From Typha latifolia (taxonomy: Eukaryota; Streptophyta; Magnoliopsida; Poales; Typhaceae): a stretch of DNA of 64,000 nucleotides. The number at the start of each line of letters is the position of its first letter. Within the stretch, counting starts at the first letter, position 1. The position numbers were made by a program, and so were the translations under genes. The notes beneath the pieces were generated by a model. The model was not told the origin of the DNA. It did not search any database and saw only the letters and a list, made by a program, of their open reading frames with translations. The stretch lies in contig CM034110.1 of NCBI GenBank assembly GCA_019914945.1, positions 3,291,001 through 3,355,000 of the forward strand, read 5' to 3'. Positions 32,050 to 43,639 of the stretch are shown here, in pieces.

Positions 32050-33462
32050 TGATAAGTTCTATGGTACCAAAAGATAGGCTTTGATACCAAATTGATGGGT
32101 TTTACAGTACCAAAAGATAGACTCTAATACTAATGATAAGCTATGGAATAATTTCTTTAAGATCTGAATTTATTGAATGAAGCAGTCTGCGCAACCGAGA
32201 AAAAATATTCTCCCGTAGTTAGAAAATTACGAAACCAAGTGGAATCGATCCGTAACTCCTTGATCTACGTTTCTTGTATTTTCCCTTTGCAGATTCGAAC
32301 TAAAACTGGGATGAAAGTATGATTTAGTGCGGATGATGGTGGTGGTGATGGGTGGAGTAGAAGTTAGGATTATGGATGATAACGGAGATGAGAGTGGATG
32401 GGTGATGTTGTTTAAGTGATTAAGATGAAGGGGAAGAATTGGTCGAGATCCCAAAAAAGAGGGAGGATTCAACGAACAAGGAAGGTTAGATATTAGGAGA
32501 GACCTTGCTAACGGTAAAGCTGGTAGGTTGGTGAAGAGGGAGGAGGGAGATTAGGGTAGAGAGAATAGAGAGAAGATAGGAGACAAGAAATTAATAATCC
32601 AATAGCATAATGAATTCGATTGCTATCCACACCTTTATAGAGGCCAGCCAATAAGCCCTAATAACAATAACTAACCCTAATTCTATTAGAATCCCGCCGA
32701 TCACGTTCGTATCAGGTTCGCAAAAATAGAGAATGCAAAATGTGTGTTCGAACACGGTCGGACTCATTCGAACTCCGCATTCGAACGCCTATATCGCATT
32801 CACACATATAGAGAATGCCTTTTTTACATTTGAACGCGATCGACGGGAATCTTCTAGAATTAGGGTTAATAATTATATTTTTGGCTTGTTGGCTAGCCTC
32901 TATAAATGTGTGGATGGCAGCCAAAATCATTTTGCCATTGGATTATTGATTTCTCGCCTCTTATCTTCTCTATTCTCTCCACCCTAATCTCCCTCCTCCC
33001 TCTTCATCAACCTACCACCTCTACCATTGGTAAGGTCTTTCCTAACTTCTAATCTCCCTCGTCTGTCAAGTCCTTCCTCTTCTTTGGGATCTCGACCACC
33101 TTTTCCCCTTTGTCTTTATCCCTTAAACAACATCACCCATCCATCTTCATCTCCATTATCATCCATAACCCTAACTTTTACTCCACCCATCATCACCACC
33201 ACCATCATCCACAATATATCATGGTTTTGTCCTAGATGCAATTCAAATATGCAAAGGGCATAAATACAAAAAACGTAGATCAAGGTGATACGAATCGATT
33301 CCACTTTATTTCATAATTGTTCGACTATGAGAGAATATTTGGTTAATATTTTTCTTCAGTTGCGCAGACTATTTTCTTTACTAAATTCAGATTTTAAAGG
33401 AATTGTTCCGTAGCCTTATCATTGGTATCAGAGCCTATCTTTTGGTACCGTAGAACTTATCA
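32050..33462. repeat. Head-to-head LTR pair with PBS-bearing end modules
   Basis: The left LTR is in minus orientation (32134 to about 32710, starting TGATAAGC). The right LTR is in plus orientation (about 32835-33421, ending CCTTATCA). They are imperfect inverted copies that meet in their U3 parts; a centre of about 125 bp carries GTTCGAACGC-type motifs. TATA boxes face outwards (complement near 32630; CTATAAATG near 32893). End modules: two on the left (32050-32092 and 32093-32133) and one on the right (33422-33462). Each has a GGTATCA-type primer-site copy and TCTTTTGGTAC. Confidence 0.7.
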
Positions 33463-33478
33463 TTGATATCAGAGCCAG

Positions 33479-33985
33479 GTGAACCTCAGACCTCCATTAA
33501 TGGTGGAAACAAGGAAGATGATATCAATAAGGAGACCAATGGAGAGTACACCAACAAGGGAAGACACAATCCACGATAACCCTAACTGTGAGGCCGATTC
33601 CTTTGGAGCGACCACGGTAGGACTGAGTCAACCAACGTCCATGGGTGTGAATATAGGCTTGGCGGATGAACATAGGGGAATGTTCCAAACATTGCTGGAT
33701 AGAGTTGACGCAATGCAGAATGATCATAATGCTTTAAATAAATATGCCATGAACTGATCGACTTCGTCATCTCCTCGACGAAAATCGGTGCCTCAAGAAG
33801 GACTAGTGGTGGGATCACATCGAACCGATACCCCACAAGTCCAGGTGCGACATGTGAGTATCAATGATCCTCTTTTACCTATGCCTACACATCATCCCCT
33901 ACCTCGGATACAAAATCCAAGACCGGCGGTGATGGAATCCAAGAGGCGTGCGGCACTAGTGCGCTTCGTCGATGAGGAGGATTGA
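33479..33985 (+). pseudogene. Gag remnant of the family with the head-to-head LTRs
   Basis: Plus strand, 3 nt after a second primer-site copy (33463-33476). MVETRKMISIRRPMES resembles the MTTTRS-type gag start of elements C and D. The frame ends with TGA at 33756 and continues as RRKSVPQEGLVV, then PRPAVMESKRRAALVRF. No gag core or zinc knuckle is left. Confidence 0.55.
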
Positions 33986-34353
33986 CACTTTGAGGATGAA
34001 ATTGATCCCTTCGGAGATGGTGATGGACGTGCTCGAGGATTTAGAGAAGGAGATCAACATGCACAAAAGTTTCAACCTGAACCAAGGATCTTTTGCGAAC
34101 CTTGTGCTTAGCATACGGGTCGGTATACGAGTGCAAGAACACAACATCATTGTGGACTTGTATCCATTGGCACTGCAAGAAGCGAACATTGTCCTTGGCA
34201 CCCAGTGGTTACATAGCTTGGGACCCGTCACATTTGATTTTCGGAGCATGTGGATGAAATTTAAACAAGGAAACAAAGATGTGCGACTTGATGGCGTTCG
34301 TTCTCCGCCGATTCTTGCGATCCAGCCGATGGTGGGGCTGCCTGGTGCGAGTG
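33986..34353 (+). pseudogene. Protease remnant
   Basis: Plus strand: VDLYPLALQEANIVLGTQW and LHSLGPVTFDF match the second half of the protease in element D. The active-site part is missing. Interrupted at 34354 by a solo LTR and continued at 35264. Confidence 0.65.
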
Positions 34354-35263
34354 TGATACGAACCGAATCAAATCGGATCACATTAAAGGGAGATTAGGCT
34401 CAATGGATTGAGTGTAATTATCTTATTTGGTTATTTGGTTTAGTTAGAATCTTAGTATGTTAGGATTTTATTTAATTAGCTAAATCTAACTCTGTGTAGT
34501 TTTGGGAAAATATTCGTATAATATTCTACACATATCCAAATAATATCAAATCAGTTGGATAAGTCGACAACCTCCAGATCTACAAGTTTGAAATTCATGA
34601 CTTCTCCAGATTCGGAATCTATCTATGACAAAATGAAATCTTAATCTAAGAGTTAGTCGGAGAAGATAAGGAAGACTGGTTTAGTTGGTTTGTTATTTGT
34701 TAGGATTTGTTAGAGTTGTATAATTTAGTTGATGAGTCCCTAGGGTGATCCTCTATATATATGTGGAGGGAGTATGATGATGATTATGTTATTGTATTAT
34801 TGATTTCTTGCCTCCTATCTTCTCTCTAAACTCTCTCCTCCTCTCTCTTCAACATTCTTCCACCTCTACCGTTGGCAAGGTTTCTCCTAACTTCTAATCT
34901 CCCTCGACTGTCGAGCCATCCTTCTTCTTTAGGATCTCGACTACTTCGTTCCCTTCATCTATATCCCTTAATCACATCCACCATCCACCATCTCCATACC
35001 CATTCATAACCCTAACATCCACTCCACCAGTCACCGCCACCATCACCCACTTTATTATGTATTTCAGTCCAAGTTGCAGTTCGAATATGCGAAGGACATA
35101 AATACAAAAGTTGTATATTAGGAAGTTACGAATCTAATCCAATTAGTTTTGTAAGTTTCTCACTATAAGAGAATAATCCACGGTTGCGCGGACTGCTTTC
35201 TGCAATAAATTCAGATCTTAAGAAATTGTTTCGTAATCGACCTTTTGGTATAAGAACCCATCA
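34354..35263 (+). repeat. Solo LTR (910 bp) ending in a PBS-like module
   Basis: It starts TGATACGAACC and ends CTTTTGGTATAAGAACCCATCA-type sequence. Flanks are GAGTG (34349-34353) and TAGTG (35264-35268), four of five matching. Internally it resembles the 32835-33421 LTR: TATATATATG near 34756, a C/T-rich leader and GTTGCGCGGACTGC. It separates protease from RT of the host relic. Confidence 0.6.
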
Positions 35264-35556
35264 TAGTGATTTGACCTATCTTCTTCACTTAGGACCAGTA
35301 GGACATGAGCCTCAAATGAGTCCAGATACTACCATCAAGTTGTCTAATTTATTTGATAAATTTGTTGAACTGTTTGAGGAACCAAAGGAGTTGCCACCAA
35401 GGCGAATAGTAGACCATCGCATAAAGATTGTACCCGGGGCTGCACTGGAAAATGTGAGGCCATATCGGTATCCACATATGCAAAAAAAAGTTATTTCCAA
35501 GATAGTAGCTGAGATATTGGAGCAAGGCCTCATACAACTAAGTCACATAGCTCTTA
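35264..35556 (+). pseudogene. Reverse transcriptase start of the same relic
   Basis: Plus strand: LFDKFVELFEEPKELPPRR, DHRIKIVPGA, NVRPYRYPH and EILEQGLIQLSH. This is the segment before the RT palm in gypsy elements. It is cut after SHIALM by the long LTR at 35557. Confidence 0.75.
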
Positions 35557-35719
35557 TGTAATAGCCCAAGTACGGTTAAAAAAAAAGGGTGCCTCGTGCC
35601 CTTGCAAGATGCATGAGTAGCTTGCTTGGTGAGGCACCACATGCCCACCGTCGCTGCCGCAACCAACCGGCTGCGACCAGCTAGCCATGGCAGGCCCTTG
35701 CGTCGCCGCCCTTTTCCTC

Positions 35720-35720
<1 letters not shown>

Positions 35721-35772
<52 letters not shown>

Positions 35773-35773
35773 C
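35721..35773. repeat. CT microsatellite in LTR E
   Basis: About 25 CT units. Similar tracts occur at 38288-38345 and 38429-38477; the GA complement is at 63549-63595 and 63671-63724. Confidence 0.9.
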
Positions 35774-37471
35774 CACCCTCTCACTCTACTCTCTCTCGCA
35801 CTCCTTTCCCTCCTAATTGTCGACACCTTCCCTGGAGCCGCCGCCGCCGATGAGAGCTCTGACTCCCCCTCTTTTTCCTTTTCTTCCTCTCTCTCTCTCT
35901 CCCTCTCTCTTTCTTGCCTTGAGCTCAGGCTCGCCGTAGTCAAGCCATTGGCGAGAGGTCGGCCGCTGGCTGGCCAGCAGCGGCCGAGCCCCTCTCTACC
36001 AACCTAGGTCCGCTTCCTCCTCCCTTCTCCTTCTTCTCTTCTCTCCTCTTCTTGTTCTTCTTTTCTTTCTTCTTCTTCTTCTTCCGCAGCTATACCCCCT
36101 ACGCAGCAGTCTTTGGGCTCGGCCAAAGATCAGAAATGCATGAGCACGATCCGAGCTTGACTATGACAAGGGAATTGCTCCCTTTTAATTTGTTTACATT
36201 AATTATATGATTTAGTTTCTAAAATTTTGGTAAATCAATTTATCTAGACAGTAGATTATTTTGATAATTTACACTCACTAGTATAAGTATTAGCTAAGTA
36301 TTTTTAGTATAATAATTTATTAATTATAGTTATAAATACTTGCATATGATTATATATAGTTTAGCCATTATTTATTAGATTAATACATGTAATCATATTG
36401 ATAATAATCTTATATTTTATATAGTTAGTTTTATTAAAAATAATTAAATTATAAAAGTTTCTATTAATGTTTATGTATGCTTATACATGCATATATTTAA
36501 TATATTTGAATATACAATGTGTTTCTAGCACCTTATTATTATATATTATTTTCTATGCAATAAAATGCTGAGCTTAGATATATTTATGGATAATGATTAT
36601 AATATGTATGATTAGTAACTAGTTAAGTAAAAGTAGTAACTGCAAAATAATTGAATTATAGTTAGTTATTTTATGTACATATATTTTAATTATATTATTG
36701 TATATCTGATTCTTTTATGCTTAAAGAGATTAATTATTATATGCCTAATATATAATTAGAATAAAGTTATCTTAATTATATATATATATATATATATAAT
36801 GTATATCAAGTTATTTAATAAAATTAAATAATTTATTATATTTTACACTAATAAATTCTAAATGGGATAAACGACTAACATCTTATTACTTAAATATTCT
36901 CAGACCCCGAACCCCCTTATGTGAGACCCCGTGGACCCTGCCGATGAGTAGATGTTTGACTGACGGACGTGAGAGATATGTGGTTTGCGTCTTTTGATCA
37001 GTGTGAGTAGTCTTATCTCCTAGACGCCTTTCTCAAATTTGGATATATTATATATTATGTACATGCATGTTTTGACTTTTATCATGATTATATGACTTTA
37101 TATAGAGATGATTTCAATCAAGAATATTTTACCATGCATTTGATTAGACTGATATGGGATATGAGTACATTGGTGATATATAGAGATGATTAAAAGATGA
37201 TTATACTATTATAATTTTATACCGAGATAATCTCTAGTATGAATGTGCATGTGATAAGACTAGCGGGAGTATGCATGTGTTAGATATATGGTTTGAGTCT
37301 GCATTACATCATTTTTCTCTTGGCTTCTTTACCACCTAAATTCCTAAGTTGTATGATATGTTGTAGTATTAGATATATGCATATAATTTATCATGTATAG
37401 AAAATCATAAAAATACATGTGTATGTGATGTGATATGATGTGATGGCTAGAATAGTATCTGGTCTGGACTG

Positions 37472-37755
37472 GTACTGGACATACTCTTAGCGTATGACAG
37501 AGTATGGTGATGGCTGATGGTTGTACTCTTAGCATATGACAAGGTACAACTATCATTGATATACCCTTAGCGTATGGTAGGGTATAATTACTTTTTTCTG
37601 AGATACCCTTAGCGTATGGTAGGGTATGTTTTATCTATAGAAATACCCATAGCGTATGGCAGGGTATGATTTATCTATAGAGATACCCTTAGCGTATGGC
37701 AGGGTATGATTTATCTACAAAGATACTCTTAGCATATGACAGGGTATGCTTTGAG
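37472..37755. repeat. Minisatellite of about 46-50 bp inside LTR E
   Basis: Seven units with the core ATACCCTTAGCGTATGGCAG (variants) followed by a variable AT-rich spacer. The solo LTR at 60801 has only about two corresponding units (CCGCCACCCGTAAGAGTAT and CCGCCACCCGCTAGGGTAT, about 61815-61870), so this copy is expanded. Confidence 0.75.
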
Positions 37756-38099
37756 CTTGTGGTATGATGAGTATCGAGTTTGGGGCTGGGTACCGTAGTC
37801 CAGCATGGTGGATAATATTCAGAGTTGAGATGGATGATTGTGATAGTGAGAGATATGTGGATTATATCTGCCTTTGACATAGACGATTATCTAGTAGTTA
37901 GCATACATCATGCATCATCATTGATGTGACTAGTATCATTGGATCATAATTGTTATACATGATATGTTGTTATATGGTAATTTTATCATGTGATATATTT
38001 TTGGTTAAGAATATAATATGCTCATTCATGAGAATTAATTTCATTCATATATATGTCATTGAGGATACATATATACATGCTTATACATGGCATCATGGT

Positions 38100-38443
38100 T
38101 GTAATAACCCAATCTTAAAAAAAAAAATTATGGGCACGACGCAACCAGCCACACTGTGGCCAACTTCGTGCCCAGGCAAGCTGCGCATGCAGCTTGCGTG
38201 GTGAGGGCGCCACGTGCCCGCTGCCAAAGGGCTGCGGCCAGCTGGCCGCAGCGGGCCCCGGCGTTGCTGCAACCCCCTCCACTACCTCCTCTCTCTCTCT
38301 CTAAATCTCTCTCTCTATCTATTTATCTCTCTCGGTCTCTCTCTCACTCCACTATCTTTCGCACTCCTCTTCGCCGACGTCGGCCCGCCACCACCTTCCC
38401 GAAGCCAGCGCCACCAGTGAGAAGCTCTCTCTCCATCTCTCTT

Positions 38444-38477
<34 letters not shown>

Positions 38478-39252
38478 GCCCGAGCTCGTCGGAGCGGAGC
38501 CGCCGGCGAGAGGTCGGCCGCTGACTGGCTAGCAGTGGCTGGTGCCTTCCCTGTCGGCCCGGGTCCGTAAGCTCCTCCCTCACCTTCTCTCTTTCTTCTC
38601 TTCCTCTTCTCTTCTTCTTCTTCTTCTTCTTCTTCCTCTTTCTTCTTCTTATTTCTTATTTCTATTTCTTCTTCCTTTCTTTTCCCTCAGATCCCCTCCC
38701 CTTCTTCTTCTCCTTCTCCTCCCTTCTCCTTCTCCTCCCTTCTTAGGTATAAATGTAGGTAATACTTATATTTATTTATTTATTTATATATCTTTTAGAT
38801 TAATAGATAGATTTGTAAATTATAATTATTAGATTTATATTCTAATACCCTCATCATATATATTTTAAGTATTTTTATTAATTTTATGATTATTCTACAA
38901 CAAATAAAATACTAAGCTTATTTAGTTATTTATTTATTATTTTATTGAGTAAAGACTGCATTGTCCCTAATTAATCAAGATAGTGTATGAATTATAAAAT
39001 TAATTATAATTAGACCTTGTCTATACTTATTTAGCCTTTTATTTTATTTTATAATTATATATTTAGAAATACTCTCATATAAAAGGAAACAGACCTCTTC
39101 TCCTTATGTTATAACTAACATTTTATAATAATACTAGAATTATAATATTTGAATCGTATCTATATTATAGACCTAGTTATGTAATCAAAAATAAAGAAAA
39201 GTGATTCTAAACCTAATAAACCTTTATATTTTAACCAGATTAATTCTAATTA
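38100..39252 (+). repeat. Long LTR of family E, second copy (nested, truncated)
   Basis: It starts TGTAATAACCCAATC directly after 38099 of the first copy and repeats its GGGCACGACG hairpin, CT tracts and AT-rich part. It is cut at 39253 by the SIRE-like element. The remainders of both copies are not found further right. Confidence 0.7.
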
Positions 39253-40013
39253 TGTTAGGTTTTTATTTGTTGGCAATTGTGTACAAAATATTCTAAGTGT
39301 ATTTTTTCATGTATATGAGCTTTACACAAGTCTAGAATATCTCTCGTTTGAAGAATTGCAAGATTATTGGAGAAAAGCCGTCGAGTTCACACCGCGTTCA
39401 CAAACGCGTTCGAACGCGAGTACTGCGTTCACGGACAGAGCCGCGTTCACAAACGCGTTCGAACGTGGCTACTGCGTTCACATAGACAGAGAGCCGCGTT
39501 CACAAACGCGTTCAAACGCGGGTACTGCATTCACATAGACCGAGAGTTGCGTTCACAAACGCGTTCGAACGCAACCTGAAGAATTCAAGTTGTCGCGTTC
39601 AAACGCACTCGGGCCCGTTCGAACGCACCTGAGTTCAAGTCATGTCGTTCGAACGCAACCGGGCCGCGTTCGAACGCACTAACGAAGCTTGATAAAATTT
39701 CGAGGGTTACTAAGGTTGGACTTCAATCACGAGAAGCAGTGAATCGTGGGTTCTAGCGAGCAAGACTGAGAGGAACAAAGTTGGTTGGATAGAGGGTTGT
39801 TTTGTGAGTCAGTCTTGTAACTGCTACTATTCTAGTGATTAGTTTTGATCCGAGTTTGGATCCGTGGTTTTTTCCCGTTTGGGTTTTTCCACGTTAAAAT
39901 CTTGGCATTCATCTCTGCTTTTGTTCCTAATATTTCTACGGACTTTTACTTAAGCGAACGAGTGATATCATTGCCTAGTATTTAGATACATACTTGTGTC
40001 TAGGGTTTTTTCA
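39253..40013 (+). repeat. SIRE-like 5' LTR (761 bp)
   Basis: TGTTAGG to TTTTTTCA. At 39390-39590 about four tandem units of about 53 bp occur (CCGCGTTCACAAACGCG, TTCGAACGCG, ACTGCGTTCACA parts), rich in the GCGTTCGAACGC palindrome. It matches the solo LTRs at 6313-7277 and 3756-4435 in reverse. Confidence 0.85.
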
Positions 40014-40015
40014 AT

Positions 40016-40027
40016 TGGTATCAGAGC
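40016..40027 (+). other. Primer-binding site of the SIRE-like element
   Basis: TGGTATCAGAGC, complementary to the 3' end of initiator tRNA-Met, 2 nt after the LTR. Confidence 0.9.
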
Positions 40028-40062
40028 AGGTTCTCTCACCTTTGAGAGAGATCAGATAGGAA

Positions 40063-40535
40063 TGGATTTTCATAGAGATGGACCATCATCTATTAGACCT
40101 CTTATCCTAGATTGATCAAATTATAGATGAACGAGTATGGTTTGCCGTTGTGAACGGTTGGAGTCCACCAATGTACATGATGGATGATAAACTTGCTGTT
40201 AAACTAATAGAGTCATAGGATAGGTCAGACTATGAAAAAGTTGGATAGAATAGCAAGTCAATAAATACAATTTTTAGTTGTGTTTCCTCGGAAGAATTTA
40301 GAAGAATCTCTACTTGTGAGATAGCAAAAGAAGCTTGGACGATCTTAGAAACTACTCACGAAGGATGGCTATAAAATTTTCTAAACTTCAGAGGTTGACT
40401 ACTAGTTTTGAAACTCTACGTATGGAGGAGAATGAGACATTTGATGAGTTTTATGTAAAGCTGAGTGATATAGTCAACTCCAGTTTCAACCTAGGAGAGA
40501 AAATTCCTAAAAACAGAATTGTCCGTAAGATCCTT
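40063..40535 (+). pseudogene. SIRE-like gag, N-terminal part
   Basis: Plus strand. MDFHRDGPSSIRPLILD-type start near 40063, with early stops. The core from 40335 is open: FSKLQRLTTSFETLRMEENE, FDEFYVKLSDIVNSSFNLG and KIPKNRIVRKIL, the UBN2-type gag core of copia elements. It ends at the inversion breakpoint near 40536. Confidence 0.75.
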
Positions 40536-41360
40536 TGGTGCCGTTGACGATTCACCAGCTTGTAGATTCACCTTCAGTTTAGAAGTATTCATCCAGGATT
40601 GCTTTATAAATGCGGTTGATGACTTCAGATATTCTTCCTTTTGTATACCTGCAGAAACAAAGACAGTTTTATTATTATTTGAATTACTAGTGTATCCAAC
40701 ACCATACATGTCTTTTCCAGAGATCTGAGCCTTTAGGATCTCGTCAAGTTTGTTCTTCCCTTTTAGAAATGTCACTTCCTTATTCAATCGCTCTAGTTCA
40801 ATTTCATTAGCCTTCTTTTTATTTTTTGCATTGTCAAGTTGTTCAGAAAGGTATTTGACACATTCAAGTTCCAATTTGTACTTCTCCTCAAATTGAATTC
40901 TTTAAAGTTCGATTACCTTGAGTCGTTGATGTAGTCTAAGATTGCTTTTCTTGAGTTTAAACGACTCCAGGTACAGGTTATTATATGTCTTTTGTATTTC
41001 AGATTCATCTTCTTCAGCTGGTAACATATCCTGTTCATCTGTACTATCAGTATCAACAACGGAATCAATATTGAGTAGAGAAGAGGCAAAAGCAACAAAG
41101 TTTTCTTTGTCTTTTCCAAAATCATCATCAGATTCATCTGAATCATCCCAAGTAACTTTCATAGCTTTACCCTTCTTCTTAAGGCGATTAGGGCATTCTT
41201 GTGCTATGTGTCCAAAACTAGAACATTCAAAACATCGAACTTTATTCTCAGAATTCTTATTTTTCTGTTTGACACCGTTGTTGCTCACACTTGTGTTCGA
41301 ACTCGCAGTATTCTTCTTTTTCACAAATGCTTTGCTTTTCTCAAGTTTTTCAGCATTTAA
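40536..41360 (-). pseudogene. Inverted gag C-terminal segment with zinc knuckle
   Basis: Minus strand within a plus-strand element. From 41324: CFECSSFGHIAQECPNRL (zinc knuckle C-X2-C-X4-H-X4-C), TWDDSDESDDDF (acidic), then a coiled-coil-like Leu/Lys/Glu-rich part (LECVKYLSEQLDNAKNKKK, ELERLNKEVTFLKGKNKL) and LQAGESSTAP. These follow each other in normal gag order on the minus strand, so the block was inverted as a unit. Before it (plus) gag stops at RKIL; after it (plus) the protease end resumes at CDEDYEVKF. The catalytic protease part is missing. Confidence 0.8.
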
Positions 41361-42671
41361 TTTTGTGATGAAGATTATGAGGTAAAATTCTCCAAAAATA
41401 ATTGTACTATTCTAGATCATGGTGGTAATGTTATATGTTATGGATCTAGAACATCTGATAATTGCTATGTTGTTGGAACGTCACATAAACTGAAATGTAA
41501 CAGTGCCTCTTTTGACATTGCAGATCTTTGGCATCAACGTCTTGGACATGTAAATCACAAAGAATTATTTACTCTATCCAAACAAGAAGTGGTAAGAGGA
41601 ATACCTAAGATGAAATAAATGTCAAAAAGAGTGTGCGGTTCGTGTCAAATTGGAAAACAAACTAGGATTTCACACAAGAAGGTAAATGCAGCTACCACCG
41701 ATCGTGTGCTCCAATTAGTTCACATGGACTTGATGGGTCCAACAAAACTGGAAAGTCTTGGAGGTAAACGCTATATATTCTTAATGGTCGATGATTACTC
41801 TAGATATACCTGGGTTGCCTTTCTACGTGAAAAGTCTGAAACCTTTGAAGTTTTTAAATCACTATGCTTGAAATTGCAGAATGAAAAATCTATTACCCTA
41901 GTTAGGATTCGTTCTGATCATGCTAGAGAATTTGAAAATGAAATTTTTTCCATATTTTGCGATTCTCTTGGTATTCAACATGAATTTTCAGCTCCTATAA
42001 CTCCACAACAGAACGGGATTGTGGAAAGAAAAAACCGAGTTGTGCAGGAAATGGCTAGGGTTATGCTTCATGCTAAAAAGGTTCCTTAAAGGTTTTGGGC
42101 AGAGGCGGTCAATGTAGCGGTACATGTGATAAATCGTGTTTATCTAAGACCAGGTACAAAAATGACTGCATATGAAATCTGGAAAGGTAAGAAACCTAGT
42201 GTTAAATATTTTCGAGTTTTTGGTAGTAAATGCTATATCTTGCGTGATCGAGAATATTCGACTAAATTTGACACTAGAAGTAACGAAGGCATCTTCTTAG
42301 GGTATTCAAATAATATCATAGCCTACAGAATATTTAATCTTGACACTTCTACTGTTATGGAATCTGCTAATGTTATGATAGATGAATCCACTACTGATTT
42401 AACTGAAGTTACTCCTATTTCTGTTTCTGCACATACATATGACGAAGAAATAGGAAAGGAGCTTGATCTGGAAATTGAGAATCAAGACGAGGACAAAGTT
42501 GAAATGAACAAAGATGACTGCAACGTACCGGAACTATCTGCCAGAGTGAAATCAGATCATCCACTATCACAAGTGATCGGAGACGTAAATGAACCAATTA
42601 AGACAAGACGACAAATCCAAGTGAGGTATCATTTACTTGTTATACATCTTCTTTTGAGCCTAAAAATGTGA
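41361..42671 (+). pseudogene. SIRE-like protease end and integrase
   Basis: Plus strand. ADLWHQRLGHVNHKEL and CGSCQIGKQTR form the GAG-pre-integrase zinc-binding region (H-H-C-C), with a TAA near 41617. The core shows VHMDLMGPTKLESLGGKRY (first Asp), RSDHAREFEN (second Asp) and PQQNGIVERKNR (Glu). A TAA near 42088 interrupts KVP-RFWAEAV. The end includes GKKPSVKYFRVFGSKCY and GIFLGYS. The D, D, E residues are all visible, but the two stops prevent translation. Confidence 0.85.
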
Positions 42672-43625
42672 AGGAAGCATTGTTAGACGATTCTTGGGTT
42701 AATGCTATGCATGAGGAATTAGAGCAATTTTCTAGGAATGATGTTTGGTATTTAGTTCCTAGACCTAAGAATATGAACGTCATTGGAACAAAATGGATTT
42801 ACAAGAATAAAAATAATGAACATGGCAATATAGTTTGAAATAAAGCTAGACTCGTAGCACAGGGATATACTCAGGTTGAGGGTATAGATTTTGATGAGAC
42901 ATTTGCGATTGTTGCTAGATTAGAATCTATTCGTATACTGCTTGTTATTGCTTGTCACTTAAAATTTAAATTGTTTCAAATGGATGTGAAAAGTGCTTTC
43001 TTGAATGGTACTCTAAATGAAGATGTTTATGTAGAACAACCAAAAGGGTTCGAAGATCAAAAATTTCCTTCTCATGTGTTTAAACTGAAAAAGGCCCTCT
43101 ACGGGCTAAAACAAGCTCCAAGAGCTTGGTATGAGAACTTGACCACTTTTTTAGTGGATGCGGGGTTCACTCGAGGGAGAGTGGACAAGACATTGTTCAT
43201 TAGACGGTCAAACAAGAGTTTAGTTGTGGCACAAATTTATGTGGATGACATTGTCTTCGGGCCAACGAGTCGATCATTAGCTAAGTCATTTTGAGATGAG
43301 CATGATGGGTGAGTTGAAGTTTTTTTTGGGACTTCAAATTACTCAGTTGGAAAGAGAGATATTTATCGCTAAAACCAAGTATGCTAAGGATCTTGTGACT
43401 AAATTCAGTTTAGAAAATGCAAAACATGCTAGGACTCCTATGAGTACAACTACCAAACTAGGTAAGGATATTTTAGGAAAAAGTGTTGATCAGATACTGT
43501 ATAGGAGAATGATTGGTAGTCTTTTGTATTTAACTGCTAGTAAACCTGACATTGCATTTAGTGTCGGTGTGTGTGCTAGGTTTCAGTCTGAAACGTATTA
43601 TAAAATATGTCGGTGGCATAGTTGA
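42672..43625 (+). pseudogene. SIRE-like reverse transcriptase
   Basis: Plus strand: WVNAMHEELEQFSRNDVW, GTKWIYKNK, a TGA near 42838, then [36 protein letters not shown] and IYVDDIVFG (catalytic YVDD). A TGA at about 43294 with a frame change separates the next block: GELKFFLGLQI, TKYAKDLVTKF and MIGSLLYLTASKPDIAF. Standard copia RT order. Confidence 0.85.
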
Positions 43626-43639
43626 CTTAGGTATCTAGT

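Larger units (their letters stand above)
35557..38099 (+). repeat. Long LTR of family E, first copy (truncated)
   Basis: It starts TGTAATAGCCC. It aligns in reverse with the complete solo LTR at 60801-63976: the segment near 36800-37060 (AATGGGATAAACGACTAAC and CGGACGTGAGAGATATGTGG) is mirrored at about 62460-62700. The copy stops at 38099, where a second copy is inserted. The ORFs over the CT microsatellite (35721-35773) encode only Ser-Leu repeats. Confidence 0.7.

Noticed and set aside
35626..36007. ORFs encoding Ser-Leu or Arg-Glu repeats over CT/GA tracts (also 38156-38524 and 63236-63922)
   Set aside because: They are translations of dinucleotide microsatellites inside LTR E on either strand, without conserved ends or domains.
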